Assembly (NCBI RefSeq): GCF_000002985.6
Contig: NC_003279.8
Location: 12,896,001-12,960,000, forward strand
Direction: 5' to 3'
DNA length: 64,000 nt
From: Caenorhabditis elegans
Taxonomy: Eukaryota > Nematoda > Chromadorea > Rhabditida > Rhabditidae
In this document: positions 1-11,754 of the stretch, piece after piece
How positions within the stretch are numbered: the first letter of the stretch is position 1
Layout of the letters: each line of letters starts with the position of its first letter
Notes under the pieces: generated by a model
The model's database searches: none
Seen by the model: the letters and a program-made list of their open reading frames with translations, nothing else
Told to the model about the DNA's origin: nothing
Translations under genes and position numbers: made by a program

Positions 1-1
1 G

Positions 2-3000
2 CAAGATCATGGATCTTCAATATCTTCAAGTATTCGATCAGTTGATCAGAGTCCGATTATTGAAATTCAAAGTTCAATGTCGAATGTATCAGGAGGAGGG
101 GGATCATTGGATAATCCATCTGGAAGTACACGAAATTCAACGTTAAGCCTTATCAATAAACCTGGAGGATCTATTGGAACTGGAAGTAGTGTTACAAGTA
201 CTTTGGTTGACTCAAAAAGTGAAAATATGAAGATTGAGAAGAAGAGCTCGTCGAATTTGAGAGCATCCATTAAGGATACCAATAACAACCGTCGTGATCC
301 CGCACACAGTACTCAAGCGTTGTTCTTGTTGGCTGAACGGTTGACAGGTGAATATGGAGACCTTGAAATTCGAAAAAAGCTCGAGGAGAGCTTCAAAATG
401 AGTATAATCATGACCATGTTGGGTCCCGCCACGAAAAGCTACAGTAACCCGCTGGGTTTCCGTGGTAGTACCTGAAATTGAAGCTTTCGGCTTTTTAGAA
501 CCTAAACTCCGGAGAAAAAACTCGCGGAGAGCTTCAGAATGAGTATAATCATGGCCATGTTGGGTCCCGCCACGAAAAGCTACAGTAACCGACAATATTT
601 TCGTGGTGGGACCCAACCAAGTTATGATTATACTCATTTTGAAGCTCTAGACATTCTGAATACGAAAAAAAAACTTTTTTAAATATCATAATTTAGAAAG
701 GAACAACTACAGTAACCCGCCACGAAAAACCTGTTCTGGTTACTGTAGGCCGTCGTGGTGGGACCCAAATTATTCACATTTTCAAGTTTTTCCGGTGCAC
801 TAAATTAGGTCTCGAAGCGATTTTTGTCTGATTCATTCAGATTTTTGAATTCAGCTCACCTTCGTGTTTAATCATGACTAGAAAACTTGGGTCCTGCCAC
901 GAAAAGCTACAGTAACCCGCAAGGATTTTCGTGGTGGGACCAAACGATAGCTCTCTAGAACCTAAAATGACAATTTTTGGGTCTTGAAACGAATTGTTTA
1001 CTTTTACAACGCTTTTAGGCGTTTTTGAGCGAAATATTTGCAAAATTTGGGTCTCGCCGCGGAAAGCTACAATAACCCGCTGGATTTTCGTGGTGGGACC
1101 CAGATTTCTAGGACCAATTTTTTATTCAAAAAATTAGCATTGAAGTAGTATTTTCTGGGTCTGGAAACCAAATTGGCGCTTTTTGAGCGAAATATTTCCA
1201 CAATTTGGGTCCCACCACGAAAAACTACAGTAACCCGCAAGGATTTTCGTTGTGGGACCCAATTTTTGTGCTGGGACTTATTTTGAAGCCCTTTCAACGC
1301 ATTCAATAAAAACGAAAAATCAATTTTTCAGACCTCCTGGACTCGGTGAGCAAATCAGATGAAAAAGACAAAGTACTACCGACACTTCAAGCAGTTTGGG
1401 CGAATGTTGTACCCTACCTGAAGGCAAAAAACGCTCGAAATGCTCGTTTCTTCCTTGCAAGCTCTCAACTACTTGCATCAATGTCATCGTATTCCTACAT
1501 GAGACCTGTATGGAAAAAGACAACGCTGGATCTTTTACTCGATTCAGGATTCTTTAAAATGGATCATTCAGCGTTGAAACAGTGGCTTGTCGTTACAGAT
1601 CATCTTATGACACATGATAGAACTAGTTTTAAGGTAGAAAATTATGGGAAAAATTGAGAAAATTGGAAAAAATTGACTCTAAAAAGTAGTTATTCAACAA
1701 AAATACTCTAAAAAACATGAATTTAGCTATAAAAATTGGTTTTTTCGCCAAAAAAATCAATTTTTTTAGTAAAAATTTTAAAAAAATTTCCATTAAAATT
1801 GTAAAAGCAATTGTCAAATGTTTCGATTTACGGGGCTTGTGTACTCCCCGAGGAGAACATTTTAGAGTTTTTGGGAAAGTTCCTTGAATTTTAGCCTTTT
1901 GTATCTTTATTTTACATTTTTTACTCGCTAATTTATCTGATTTTTGGGCTAGAAATTTGGAAAAATTGTAGAAATGTACATATTTTAATGGAAAAATGTT
2001 GGAAAATTGCAAAAATTTAAAATTTTAATTTTAAAAAACATGGAAAATTTTTTTTAAAGCAATTTTTTATGGAAAAAAATTTCAAAAATTGCAAAAAATA
2101 TATAATTTTAAGGGAAAAGGTTCAGAAAAATTGCAAAAAAATGTAATTTTTAATAGAAAAAACATGAAAAACATTGCAAAAAAAATGCAATTTTAAGGGA
2201 AAAGATTTGGAAAAAATGGCAAAAATTCAATTTTTAATCGAAAAAATTTGGCTAATCCAAAATGTTCTTTTTCAGGATCTTCTGAAGAGTATCTCATATT
2301 CTCCGAACACCTCCTTCTCAATTATGACATCAAAAGAGCAAGAATACGAAGCACGTGCTCAGGCACTGAAACGACTGACTTTTGTCGTTTTTGGTAGTCA
2401 ATTAGATCAATATCACGGGCAGATGAATGATATTCAAGGTACAGTTGTTTTCGCTGTAAGACCCAAATAGTGTCAAAATCGGAAAAATGGTCCAAAAAAT
2501 GAGAGAAATCCAGTAAAAATTAATTAATTTTTTTTTAAAGTTTCCCTCTAGAAAAATTGAATTTACACGATTTTTCCAACTGGAGACCTCAAAAATTGCG
2601 ATTTTTATGATTTTTCCAACAGAAAACTCATGAAAATCTCAAATTTTAAGGTCTCCAATTGGGAAAAATGGTAAAATTTTCAGTTTATCAAGATTTTTCG
2701 GTTGAAAACCCGTGAAAACTCAATTTTCTAGAGGAAAAATTAAAAAAAAAATTAATTAATTTTTACTGAATTTCTCTCAATTTTTGGACCATTTTTTCCA
2801 ATTTTTACACTATTTGGGGGGTCTCACGGCGAAAATAGGCGTTACGCATGATTTTTATAATTTTTGAAACAAAAAAAAACCCCCGAAAATGTCCACTTTT
2901 TTCAGAACGTCTCTCGGATAATCTTCGAGTTTCCCAATCTCCGGTTATCCGTTCAGCCGTATTTCTGTGTATTCGAGTACTTCTTCTCCGACTCCGCCCA

Positions 3001-6000
3001 CACAGTTTGATTGGTGTGTGGCCTATTATGGTTACAGAGCTCGTTCACGCACTATCACAGCTTGAACAACAATTACAAAGTGGTGAACAGGATTCGGGAG
3101 CCACGGCGGCGTCTTCAGGTAACCAAAAAAAAGAGGCCCCACGAAAAGGGGATCTGCAAAAAGGGGATCTGCGAAAAGGGGATCGGCAAAAAGGGGATCT
3201 GCGAAAAGGGGATCGGCAAAAAGGGGATCTGCAAAAAGGGGATCTGCAAAAAGGGGATCTGCGAAAAGGGATCTGCAAAAAGGGGATCTGCAAAAAGGGG
3301 ATCTGCAAAAAGGGGATCTGCGAAAAGGGGATCTGCAAAAAGGGGATCTGCGAAAAGGGGATCTGCGAAAAGGGGATCTGCAAAAAGGGGATCTGCGAAA
3401 AGGGGATCTGCAAAAAGGGGATCTGCAAAAAGGGGATCTGCAAAAAGGGGATCTGCAAAAAGGGGATCTGCGAAAAGGGATCTGCAAAAAGGGGATCTGC
3501 AAAAAGGGGATCTGCAAAAAGGGGATCTGCGAAAAGGGGATCTGCAAAAAGGGGATCTGCGAAAAAGGGGATCTGCAAAAAGGGGATCTGCGAAAAGGGG
3601 ATCTGCAAAAAGGGGATCTGCGAAAAGGGGAGCTGGCACTGTGCCAAACGCACAAAACGCTTTTTTATTCTCATTCAACGCACGACTTTGTTATAACCAC
3701 ACTCCGTTATTACGCATCGCGCGTTGTTTAGCGTAAAAATACAAAAAAAATTCGTGCGTTGAATGAGAATAAAAAAGCGTTTTGTGCGTTTGGCACAGTG
3801 CCAGCTCCCCTTTTCGTTGCTCCCCTTTTCGTGGGGCCTCAAAAAAAAAAGGGAAATGGAACCAGGAAAGGGGTGGAGCCTAATCACGGTCACGCCCACA
3901 AAATGGACACTGAAAAACAAGAAAAAAACATGTTCCGACAGAACTTTGCTTCTTCATACTGAAAAATGTAGGAATGGCCGGGGAAAACCTCGGCCATGTC
4001 GATTTACGAGGATTGTGTACTTCTCGAGCAGAAGATTTTGCAGATTTTTACTCAAAATTCTTCATTTTTGGACTATTTTCGCCAATGTTTTTCTCTTTCA
4101 TCAAGTGATTTAGGTGAATATCAATATATTTAGCGTTAGAAAACAAACAAAATTCCAGTTAACAACATTGATTTTCACCTAAAAAACTCAAAAATTAATA
4201 AATTGAGGCGATTTGAATGTGTAATGCAAAAAAATTGGTCCAAAACCAAGTATTTCAGCCAAAAAAATTCAAAATCTTCTCCACGGATAGTACACGAGCT
4301 CCGTAAATGACGACACATGGCTGTGTAAGAGGATTTACACGGCCATGTAACCATTTTCAAGTGTTAGAAAGCATATTTCAGCTGGAAAATAGGTTTTCTC
4401 TGGAAAAACCCGGTTTTCCGGTTGAAAATCTCCGCTTTTCTAAGAACAATACATTTTTCAGTACAAAATTATAATTTTCTAGTGAAAAAAAGCGTTTCAT
4501 CATAGAAATTAACACACATTTTCTAATAAAATTTAATATTTTTCCAGTAAAAAAATTAAAAATTCTCAAAAAATCACTAAAACTTACCCATAAATAAATA
4601 CCCATTTGGAGTATTTTTTTTTCGAGAAAAAATTATAATTTTCCAGTGAAATATCATAGTTTTCCATTAAACAATCATATTTTCTCATCAAAAAATTCAA
4701 TTTTTTGGCTTAAAATGTATTTTACATGAAATTTTACACTTTTTCTAGTTTTTCTAGTAAAAATATCCGAAAATCTCGAATTTTCACCTCTAAAGTACCC
4801 ATAAATGCCCATTTGGAGTACCTTGTATCATTTTCTACGAAAATCTGAAAAAAATAATTTAAAAACTGATTTTACCAAAACAAAACTATAATATTCTAGT
4901 AAAATATCACATTTTTCTCGTTGAAAATTCAATTTTTATGGCTTAAATGTATTTTACATGAAATTTTACACTTTTTCTAGTAAAAATATCTGAAAATCTC
5001 AAATTTTCACTCCTAAAGTACCCAAATATACCTATAAATGCTCATTTTTCAGATCAATGGATGCAACTATACGTGGCCGCTTGTAAACTATTAGAAACTC
5101 TGTGTACTCTTCCAGCCGGTTATCTCTCACATTTCCAAATGTTTCACTGGGCATTTGTATCATCTGTATCAGCTGATAAAACTGAAATATTCAAACCATT
5201 TGCCGAGAGAATTAATGATTTACTGGCGAAAAAATACGGAGAACTGCTGACGCCAGAGACGATGAGTAATCATACGGCTTCACTTGGTGCCGTTAAAATT
5301 CTCACGTCTTTTGAAGAACTTCGACCATTCTTTTATACACTTGCTAATTTGAATAAGTCGGTGCCTGAGAGCAATGTGAGTTTTGCCGCGGAGCCAGGAA
5401 AATGAGCCAAAAAATGGAAAAATTGAGGAATTTTAAGCTAGAAAATTATAAAATCCCGTAAAAAAATGTTTTTTTTCTCGAAAATCAGCTAGAAAATTGA
5501 ATTTCCCATGGATTTGGAATTTTTTTTTCTATTTTTTATTAATTTTCTACTGAAATTGAGCGGAAAGTTATGAAAAACGAGAAATTTTGAGCTAGAAAAC
5601 ATGGATTTTGTAGTTTTTTTTTCGCTAAAATTGAAGGCTTTTTGTCGGAAATTCGAAAATCATGATTTTCTTATTAAAAAATGAAGTTTTACCTAAAAAT
5701 TGCCACTGAAATTGCATTAAAAATCGGGAAATTCGATAGATTTCGACCTAGCAAGGTTTTCTTCCCAACAAAATCAATATATTTGGTGAAATTATATAAA
5801 TTTTCACCGAAATTGCTTGAAAATCATAGTTTTTCACTGAAATTTTATGAATTTTCGGCTACTTTTGAACCAAAAACTGTGAAAATTCAATTTTTTCACC
5901 GAAATTTGGCTGAAAATAGATATTTAGCGAAAAAGTTTTCTAATTAAAGGCGCATGGATTTATCACGAATTTCTACCATAAACTTTTTCTCGCTTCGAGA

Positions 6001-6342
6001 CCCATTCGAGTAATTCCGTGCGCCTTTAGGAAGAAAATTAAGGAAAAAGTGTTTTTTGTCGAAAAACTTGTCAAAAAACCGGAAAATTGAGGAATTTTGA
6101 GCTAGAAAATTATAAAATTCGCTGTAAAAAAATCAGAAGTTCCCATAGATTTTGAAATTTTTAAGAAAAAAAGCGATTTTTATCGCGATATATCGAAAAA
6201 CTTGCCATTTTTTAACCCAAATTTTTTCCAGAACACACTCCGCGACGCTCACGCTCTCTCCGGAAGCCTTACCTACAAAAACGCCGTGGCCCGACTCGAA
6301 TCGGCTCTCTACGTGGATTTTTCTGAACATTTGCAATTTTAA
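2..6342 (+). CDS. pad-1: Dopey-family protein PAD-1, C-terminal 485 residues (5' part outside window)
   Basis: Six terminal exons join in phase: 2-347, 1332-1633, 2276-2438, 2906-3118, 5053-5375 and 6232-6342 (1458 bases, stop TAA at 6340). Each junction has a GT donor and a TTTCAG or TTCCAG acceptor. The product starts inside a Ser/Gly-rich low-complexity stretch, then is helical and Leu-rich (TLQAVWANVVPYLKAKNARN, then LCIRVLLLRLRPHSLIGVWP), as in the C-terminal half of Dopey proteins. Dopey proteins work with MON2-type partners in endosome-Golgi traffic; worm pad-1 is known for embryonic patterning. No catalytic motif is expected. The symbol rests on recalled family sequence and on the neighbouring car-1, fkb-2 and pfn-1. 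The introns (up to 1.9 kb) are packed with repeats listed separately. The 3'UTR probably runs to an AATAAA-like signal near 6787. Confidence 0.8.
412..1262. repeat. Dispersed palindromic repeat copies in pad-1 intron
   Basis: At least eight half-copies of a short unit alternate in orientation. One half reads GGGTCCCGCCACGAAAAGCT followed by ACAGTAACCCG; the other reads TTTTCGTGGTGGGACCCA. Pairs face each other as short hairpins at about 412-460, 562-614, 700-765, 890-940, 1050-1100 and 1205-1262. Several read through as small ORFs with no coding value. This is a typical worm interspersed foldback repeat. Confidence 0.75.
2448..2835. repeat. Palindromic MITE-like element in pad-1 intron
   Basis: The segment opens with TTTTCGCTGTAAGACCCAAA and closes with its near complement TTTGGGGGGTCTCACGGCGAAAA. 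The arms are about 190 bp each and meet near 2643. AT-rich inner parts (AATTAATTTTT) also mirror each other. There is no coding capacity. Confidence 0.7.
3133..3841. repeat. Inverted-repeat element whose left arm contains a 15-bp minisatellite
   Basis: The left terminus GAGGCCCCACGAAAAGGGG is mirrored by CCCCTTTTCGTGGGGCCTC at the right end. Inside, the arm from 3630 to 3687 (GGAGCTGGCACTGTGCC and onward) is mirrored at 3750-3810. The left arm between 3141 and 3630 holds about 32-33 tandem copies of a 15-bp unit, consensus AAAAGGGGATCTGCG or AAAAGGGGATCTGCA. Two copies are 14 bp and one is 16 bp. The right arm holds only two units (AGCAACGAAAAGGGG type). It lies wholly in the intron between exons ending 3118 and starting 5053. 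Confidence 0.85.
3974..4350. repeat. Palindromic MITE-like element in pad-1 intron
   Basis: The left arm carries GGCCATGTCGATTTACG and, further in, CAGAAGATTTTGCAG. The right arm carries the complements, including CGTAAATGACGACACATGG and ACACGGCCATG. The arms are imperfect, about 150 bp each. A related left-arm fragment (TTTCGATTTACGGGGCTTGT) sits at about 1819-1870 in an upstream intron. The rest of the intron from 4350 to 5050 is AT-rich with internal near-duplications (4610-4830 versus 4850-5050) and nothing coding. Confidence 0.6.
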
Positions 6343-7158
6343 AAGTGTCTGTGGAAATGGAAATATCATTCTAATTATTGATTATTGCTTTAAAATTCCC
6401 CCGTTTTTCTCCTAATATCATTTTTTTTCGTGTACATATCTCGTGGAAATTGTGGAAATTCTCCATTTTCACCAATTTTCCGCTTCAAAAATCCCACCCT
6501 TTCCCCCTCCCCGCCTGTGATACAAAAATCGATTCATTTCTTTCTTTCCCCGGATTTCTTTTTTTTTGTTCCAGATTTTATTTATTCTTCCGCTGCTACT
6601 GGGTAGGCAACATTTTTATTTCCAACTTTTTTCGACTTTTTTTTGTTCCAATTCCGAGTGTTTCCCTGATTATCGATCGAAATCCCCCAGATATACGATT
6701 TATTGCAATTTCTTTAATTTTTTCTGCGTTCCTTCTCTTCTCCCCGTCACTGCTTTCGTATTATTATTACTGTTCCTATACATGATGAAATAAATATACA
6801 CGTTTGATTGGGTTCTTTGCTTCCTTTTTTGGAAGTTTTTAGAACAACTGGCAAGAAAATGGCGAAGAATGTGCGAAATTTCGGATTCAAGTGGGCGAAA
6901 ATTCGAAAATTTCGAATTTTTTGACAAAAGTCGAGAGTTCCGGAGTCATATGGCAGCCAATTAGGCGAAAAGTTCAATATTTTGCGGGAAATTCCCAAAA
7001 GCCGAATCCACAGGCCCAGCTTAGCGATACGATGATAATTCTCAAGTTTTTAACACATTCTTCCTGGAAAATAGATTTATACACGTATTATATTATAGAG
7101 AAAGCTGAAATCCTAAAAAGAAAGTAACAAAAAATATGAAAATTTTCGAATTATTCGC
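6343..7158. other. Tail-to-tail intergenic region, pad-1 3'UTR
   Basis: The segment lies between the pad-1 stop and the COA5-like stop on the other strand. It is AT-rich and pyrimidine-rich. An ATGAAATAAATA context near 6784-6795 could be the pad-1 polyadenylation signal. Small ORFs on both strands show no recognisable protein and are not supported. Confidence 0.5.
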
Positions 7159-7449
7159 TCAAAGATCGCCCTTCCTTCCTCGGAATCTCGATCTCATGTC
7201 CACCAGTGATCGCTTGCAGTCGGTGAAATTTTGGAGAACGGCGAAACATTTGTCGGGTACACTTCCGTCGCCACGTGCATCGATGCATTCCTTCGCAGAT
7301 CGAGCTTGAACTTGCACACAATGCGAGTTTTTGATGCATTTTTTGAGTGCTTGACGTAGACGATCACACGATACACCGGTCTTCTTTATCTCGTTGAATT
7401 CGTCTTCTTCAAATTGTTGGGATTGGGAGTGTGCGGTGATTCCGGCCAT
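7159..7449 (-). CDS. COA5: Cytochrome c oxidase assembly factor 5 (COA5/PET191) homologue
   Basis: A single-exon 96-residue protein on the minus strand. Twin CX9C motifs are visible: CDRLRQALKKC and CFAVLQNFTDC. The C-terminal signature DMRSRFRGRKGD matches the CKRS..D.R.RFRGRKG ending of human COA5 and yeast Pet191. Family members are small intermembrane-space proteins folded by the Mia40 disulfide relay and needed for cytochrome c oxidase assembly. The N-terminal 25 residues (Gln/Glu-rich) are longer than in human COA5 and look worm-specific. A TTTTTCAG acceptor on the minus strand sits at 7467-7470, 17 bases before the ATG, and fits a trans-splice site or 5'UTR intron. The 3' end faces pad-1. 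I am confident of the family, less so of any formal worm gene name. Confidence 0.85.
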   Translation of the reverse strand: MAGITAHSQSQQFEEDEFNEIKKTGVSCDRLRQALKKCIKNSHCVQVQARSAKECIDARGDGSVPDKCFAVLQNFTDCKRSLVDMRSRFRGRKGDL

Positions 7450-8475
7450 TTTTCGCGGGAGTTTGCCTGAAAAATCGAATAAAAATTGATTTTAGAAGAT
7501 ATAACTAGTTTTAAACAATAAAATTTAAGTAAATTTCAGTCTTTTTCACAATTTTATCACAAAAAAACGAGAAAATTCAATAAATTCGCACAAAAATTGA
7601 TTTTATTTCATTTAAATTTTGAAAAATAATTAGTGTCGATTTACGGAGTTGGCACGGTGCCAAGATTTGCAGAATCGTGGCGAGACCCACAAAAACCTAT
7701 AGCAAAACATGCGCCTTTAAATGGGATTGGGGTGCAGCGCCATTTTAGGATTTTTGTTGTTTTCTTCGCAAAATTGTTGATTTTTCGTTATTTTTTTTGA
7801 TTTTCTAGGGAAATTTTCAATGTTTTATTGCTAAAATAATTATTTTTGACGTGATGAACTTAAAGTTACAGCTTAGAATCATTAAATTTTGCGAATTTTG
7901 ATAGAAACTTCCCATTTTTTGTGATTTTCAAGTTTGAGCTTACCTTTTATTTCTTCTGCCGATTTTTAGCTGTTTGAGAAGTTCAATTAGTGAGTTTTCG
8001 GTTCTTAATACTCAAAATTATTTTTACTGCAATGGTACGGCCGTGGCTGCGCAGTACCTCATAAAATAAGTGGGCAGACGGATGCAATCACGCTCCATCG
8101 GCGCAGAATCGATAACGATGACGGCTTCGCATTTTACTTTTAAACTTTTGCAGCTTTTCCCACTTCTTATAAGAAATTAGGGCTTTAAACTGTCAGTGTT
8201 ATCCTTGTATATTATCGTTGATGTTCCTCTAAGACTTATTGACACCTCCGTATCGATTTTAGGCCAATTAGGTTAATTTCTAAGGTTTCTCGACACAATT
8301 GAGATCGCTTCGACATTTTTCGTAGTATTCCGCAAGATTTTGTTTTAGGATTGATAGAAGCGCACATTTACACGGTTTCAGTTGTTAATTTATTCTCCTA
8401 TTCCCGACAATATTGCTCTTCGTCTTTCTTCAAACGTTGTGAAACTTAAATTATATTACATTTTTGCAGGTAATA
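7450..8475. other. Divergent promoter region between COA5-like gene and car-1
   Basis: A roughly 1 kb head-to-head intergenic region. The segment 7633-7740 contains repeat-family pieces (TGTCGATTTACGG and TTGGCACGGTGCCAA, a small palindrome). A GC-richer island at about 8035-8130 stands out from the AT-rich surroundings and may hold promoter sequence or a noncoding 5' exon. The car-1 side ends in TTTTTGCAG at 8461-8469, six bases before the ATG, a cis- or trans-splice acceptor. No ORF is supported. Confidence 0.45.
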
Positions 8476-9647
8476 ATGTCGAATCAAACACCGTACATCG
8501 GAAGCAAGATTAGTCTGATCTCCAAGCTCGACATCCGTTACGAGGGAATCCTCTACACCGTCGACACCAACGACTCTACCATCGCGTTGGCCAAGGTTCG
8601 CTCGTTCGGAACCGAGAAGCGTCCAACTGCTAATCCGGTCGCCGCTCGTGATGATGTCTACGAGTACATCATCTTCAAGGCCAGCGACATCAAGGATTTG
8701 ATCGTTTGTGATACTCCGAAGGCGAGTTGCCGGATAATCGAGCTTCATTGATCTAAATAATGTCTTTTCAGATGGCCAACATTGGAGGAGGGCTTCCATA
8801 CGATCCAGCCATCATCTCTGTCTCCTCGAGATCAGCCCCAGCAAGTGACGGAGCTCCAGCTGCCTCTGCAGGTTCTTCCAGAGCCGGAACGCCATCCCGT
8901 AACAGTCCGTTAGGCCAAATCATCCAAAATCAACGTCCAGGACGTGGAGGTTATCAGCAAAGTCAGTTTTATTTTCTTTCAAATCAACTCTGGATTTATG
9001 ATCATGTTTTCAGACTTCCAAGCTAACCGTGGATACAACAACTACCGCGGAGGATTCGCTGGCGGATACAACAACCAAAGAGGGCACAACAATTATGGAG
9101 TTCCTCGAGTTAATCACCGCGAAAAGCTGAAGTTCGAATCGGACTTTGACTTCGAGAAGGCCAATGAGAAGTTCCAAGAAGTTCTCGTCGACAACCTTGA
9201 GAAGCTCAACATTGAGGATAAGGCCGAGCCAGAAGTTGAGGAGAAGAAGGATGCTGCCTTCTACGACAAGAAGACTTCATTCTTTGACAACATCAGCTGT
9301 GAATCACTGGAGAAAGCCGAAGGAAAGACTGGACGGCCAGATTGGAAGAAGGAGAGAGAAACGAATCAGGAGACGTTCGGACACAACGCAGTGCGTTCGT
9401 TGAACTACCGTCGTGGATTCGGAGGACGAGGACGTGGTGGAAACCGCGGATATGGAGGTATAGTTCCACTTTAGAAGTTACAACGTCTTATGCTCAATTT
9501 TCAGGTTACAACAACGGATACCAGCATCAACACCAGCACCGTGGAGGATACAATGGAGGTTATCGTCAGAACAACGGTGGATACCGTCGTGGTGGATATG
9601 CTCCACGTGACAACCAAGGCAATACTGCCGCAGCTGCCGAACAATAA
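8476..9647 (+). CDS. car-1: CAR-1, LSm14/RAP55-family RNP-granule protein
   Basis: Exons 8476-8721, 8772-8961, 9014-9457 and 9505-9647 join in phase to 340 residues, the recalled length of CAR-1. Residues 1-82 form the N-terminal LSm14 domain ([20 protein letters not shown], with [16 protein letters not shown]). A Ser/Ala/Pro linker and Gly/Asn/Arg-rich stretch follow. FDF begins at residue 190 in [12 protein letters not shown]. An FFD-type box ([13 protein letters not shown]) and a TFG box ([13 protein letters not shown]) come next, then RGG/YNGGY repeats to the end. Family members bind RNA and associate with the DEAD-box helicase CGH-1/DDX6 in P granules and P bodies; worm CAR-1 is needed for germline RNA control and cytokinesis. 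The first intron is non-canonical: AAG|GCGAGT donor with TTTTCAG acceptor. Without it the reading would not reach the rest of the protein. Confidence 0.93.
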
Positions 9648-10461
9648 GTTCGAATTCCCTGAAATTGTTTTCTCCCCACATCCCCATACCCCGATATTAG
9701 CCGTTTGTTAATTTATTATGTAAGTTTATCCATTCTCCCCCCCCCCCCATCAATGATTACCCTTGTCTCTTCTCAACTATTGGCGTGTTATAAGAAACCC
9801 GTTAATTATTTAGAAATCTCGTACGATTCAATGCGGGCCTTCTGTTATTTTGTAATAATTATTGCGCACCCACCCACCGACACACATCTCCCATCCAAAA
9901 AATTCCCAATGTTTTTTCTTCCCCCACTACAATAGTGATTGGACCCTTCCCCCGTTTTTTTAAGTTCTAGCTTGTGAATTTTAAAGCATGTCGTTCTGTT
10001 GTCCTCAGTTTGTCATTTTAATAAAATTGCAGTGACTAAACTGTCAAATCGTTTGCACCTGCTCTCCTATCATCCCACACCCCGCCTTTTATGATTGTCT
10101 TCTAGGAGATATGAAATTGTTTTTAAGATCTTCTCTTAGATTTGCTATAATATTGCAAACCCTTCATTCTTAGGTAGACAAGCCCTGAGAAATTGTGATT
10201 TCCCCGTATAAACTTTTTGTTTTGTATCATTGCTTCGATGTTTTCTTTCTACAACTTGGAAGCCAGTTGGACATGTAAGGTGTCAAAAAATATTGGTATA
10301 AGTTTGCTGTAATTTCAAAAAGTTCGATAGTTGTTCTGGCGACTAAATACGTAAAGAATAGCTAACAAATGTTACTTTATAAAAACTATTCAGCGAAACT
10401 GATTGAAGTGAACACATTAAAGAAATAAATTAAACATTAAAAGAGAAAATACATAATAAAA
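9648..10461. other. car-1 3'UTR and intergenic region
   Basis: Pyrimidine-rich and AT-rich, with a C-run at about 9738-9747. A TTTTAATAAAATTG signal at about 10016-10028 is a plausible car-1 polyadenylation site, giving a 3'UTR near 380 bases. Nothing coding is seen from there to the F-box pseudogene stop at 10462. Confidence 0.5.
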
Positions 10462-11754
10462 TTATTCCTTGGTGATCTCGAACTTCCAGGGGCTAAAGTC
10501 GATTTTGACGCTATGCCCTTTGAAGAGACAGCGAATAGTTCCCTTAACTCCTCCATCTCGGGAAATTTCGAATCCAGAGGCATTCGGATCGAAAACTCTC
10601 GCAGCGTCCAAACTCATACCCATGCAGAATTCCCATTTTTTGAAATTTGTGGACTTCATGAGGCACTGAAAAGTTATTTGAACTAGTTACAAGCAGTGTA
10701 GGTGGAATAACTTACATTTTTGATTTCAACAGCCTTTCCAACAGTAACCAATTTGGCATAGCGATGATAATTCCATAAATAGCCAAACGTCGACGGTATT
10801 CCAGGAGCACATTGATCACGGATTTTGATATTTTCAAATTGCTCAAACTTTTTGAACGGATTTTTGAAAAAAAGTTAGGAAATTTCAACCGATTTTGCCA
10901 TTTTCCATTGATCCAATTTATACATTTCCTTCATTGTTTCTGCATTAAATGAATCTGACCAGAGAAATTCCAATTTTCCTGGCTTGAAATGACGGAGAAT
11001 CGATGGAGTTTGACGAGAGTTGAGACCGAACAAATGAATCTTTTTTAAATTTGGATAGGCCGATTGTTTTAGAATTCTTTCGATTAGTTTGCAGCAGTAT
11101 TTGGAGAAGTCTTCATAAGGCGCACAAGATTCGCCGAGATAAATTTGGAAAATCTCCAACTTCGCTTTCGGGTGACTCACTCATCATCTTCGTCACGAAC
11201 TTCATAACAACTTCCAATGAATCTTCTCCATTACCGAACTTCCATTTAAGCATCTTTCGAGGGTTGAATTTTGAATAATGAGTGGCATTGCCGGATTCCT
11301 TCACAAAATAGAACAGGTTCGAGTCAAACTCGACATCAAACGCTTCCGGTTCATAAATACAAATGCGGATCTTCTTGAATCCGGGATCCATCCCATCGAC
11401 CGCATTTTTGAACTTTCGGCACACTTTTCGAAGCGGCATTCTGAAATAAGAAAGGCATTTGGATAATTATTTGTAATTTAGGTATTTATTGCATAGGATT
11501 CTGCTTTGATCTGCTAAACTATAAAATCAAAATGTTATTACCTCTCCAGATAATCCAATTGTTTGAAACATTCGTAGAGGGCATCCATTGGCAGATCGGT
11601 AAATGTCAGTTTTGATTTCGATCTGGAAAATTATGAGATTGAATATGTAGACGAATTTCAGATTGAAAACTCACAATTTCATGGAATCCAATTTGTCCGA
11701 AATTCCGCCTATTTCCACACTTTTCGACAAGCCACTTTCATTTGGGTCGGCCAT
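10462..11754 (-). pseudogene. F-box/FTH (DUF38) gene with frameshift and nonsense mutation
   Basis: Minus-strand exons run 11754-11675, 11622-11542, 11440-10716 and 10665-10462. Exons 1-2 encode MADPNESGLSK and an F-box (LTFTDLPMDALYECFKQLDY). The FTH region begins RMPLRKVCRKFKNAVDGM. In exon 3 a tandem 4-bp duplication (plus-strand ACTCACTC, 11175-11182) shifts the frame between VMKFVTKMMS and HPKAKLEIFQIYLGES. Further on, an in-frame TAA (10875-10877) follows QWKMAKSVEIS, after which homologous sequence resumes in the same frame (LFFKNPFKKFEQFEN). The last exon is open to the stop. Two independent lesions in otherwise well-kept sequence point to a recent pseudogene. These adaptors normally recruit substrates to SCF ubiquitin ligases. 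Splicing rescue is unlikely: an intron over the stop would be only about 40 bases with poor ends. Confidence 0.8.

Noticed and set aside
3133-3640. CRISPR-like array
   Set aside because: Contiguous 15-bp tandem units with no spacers, in a eukaryotic intron; it is a minisatellite.
3032-3736. Several 180-280 codon ORFs on both strands with KGDLQ/GICKK/PFCRS repeats
   Set aside because: They are translations of the 15-bp minisatellite, open in several frames only because 15 is a multiple of three, and lie in a pad-1 intron.
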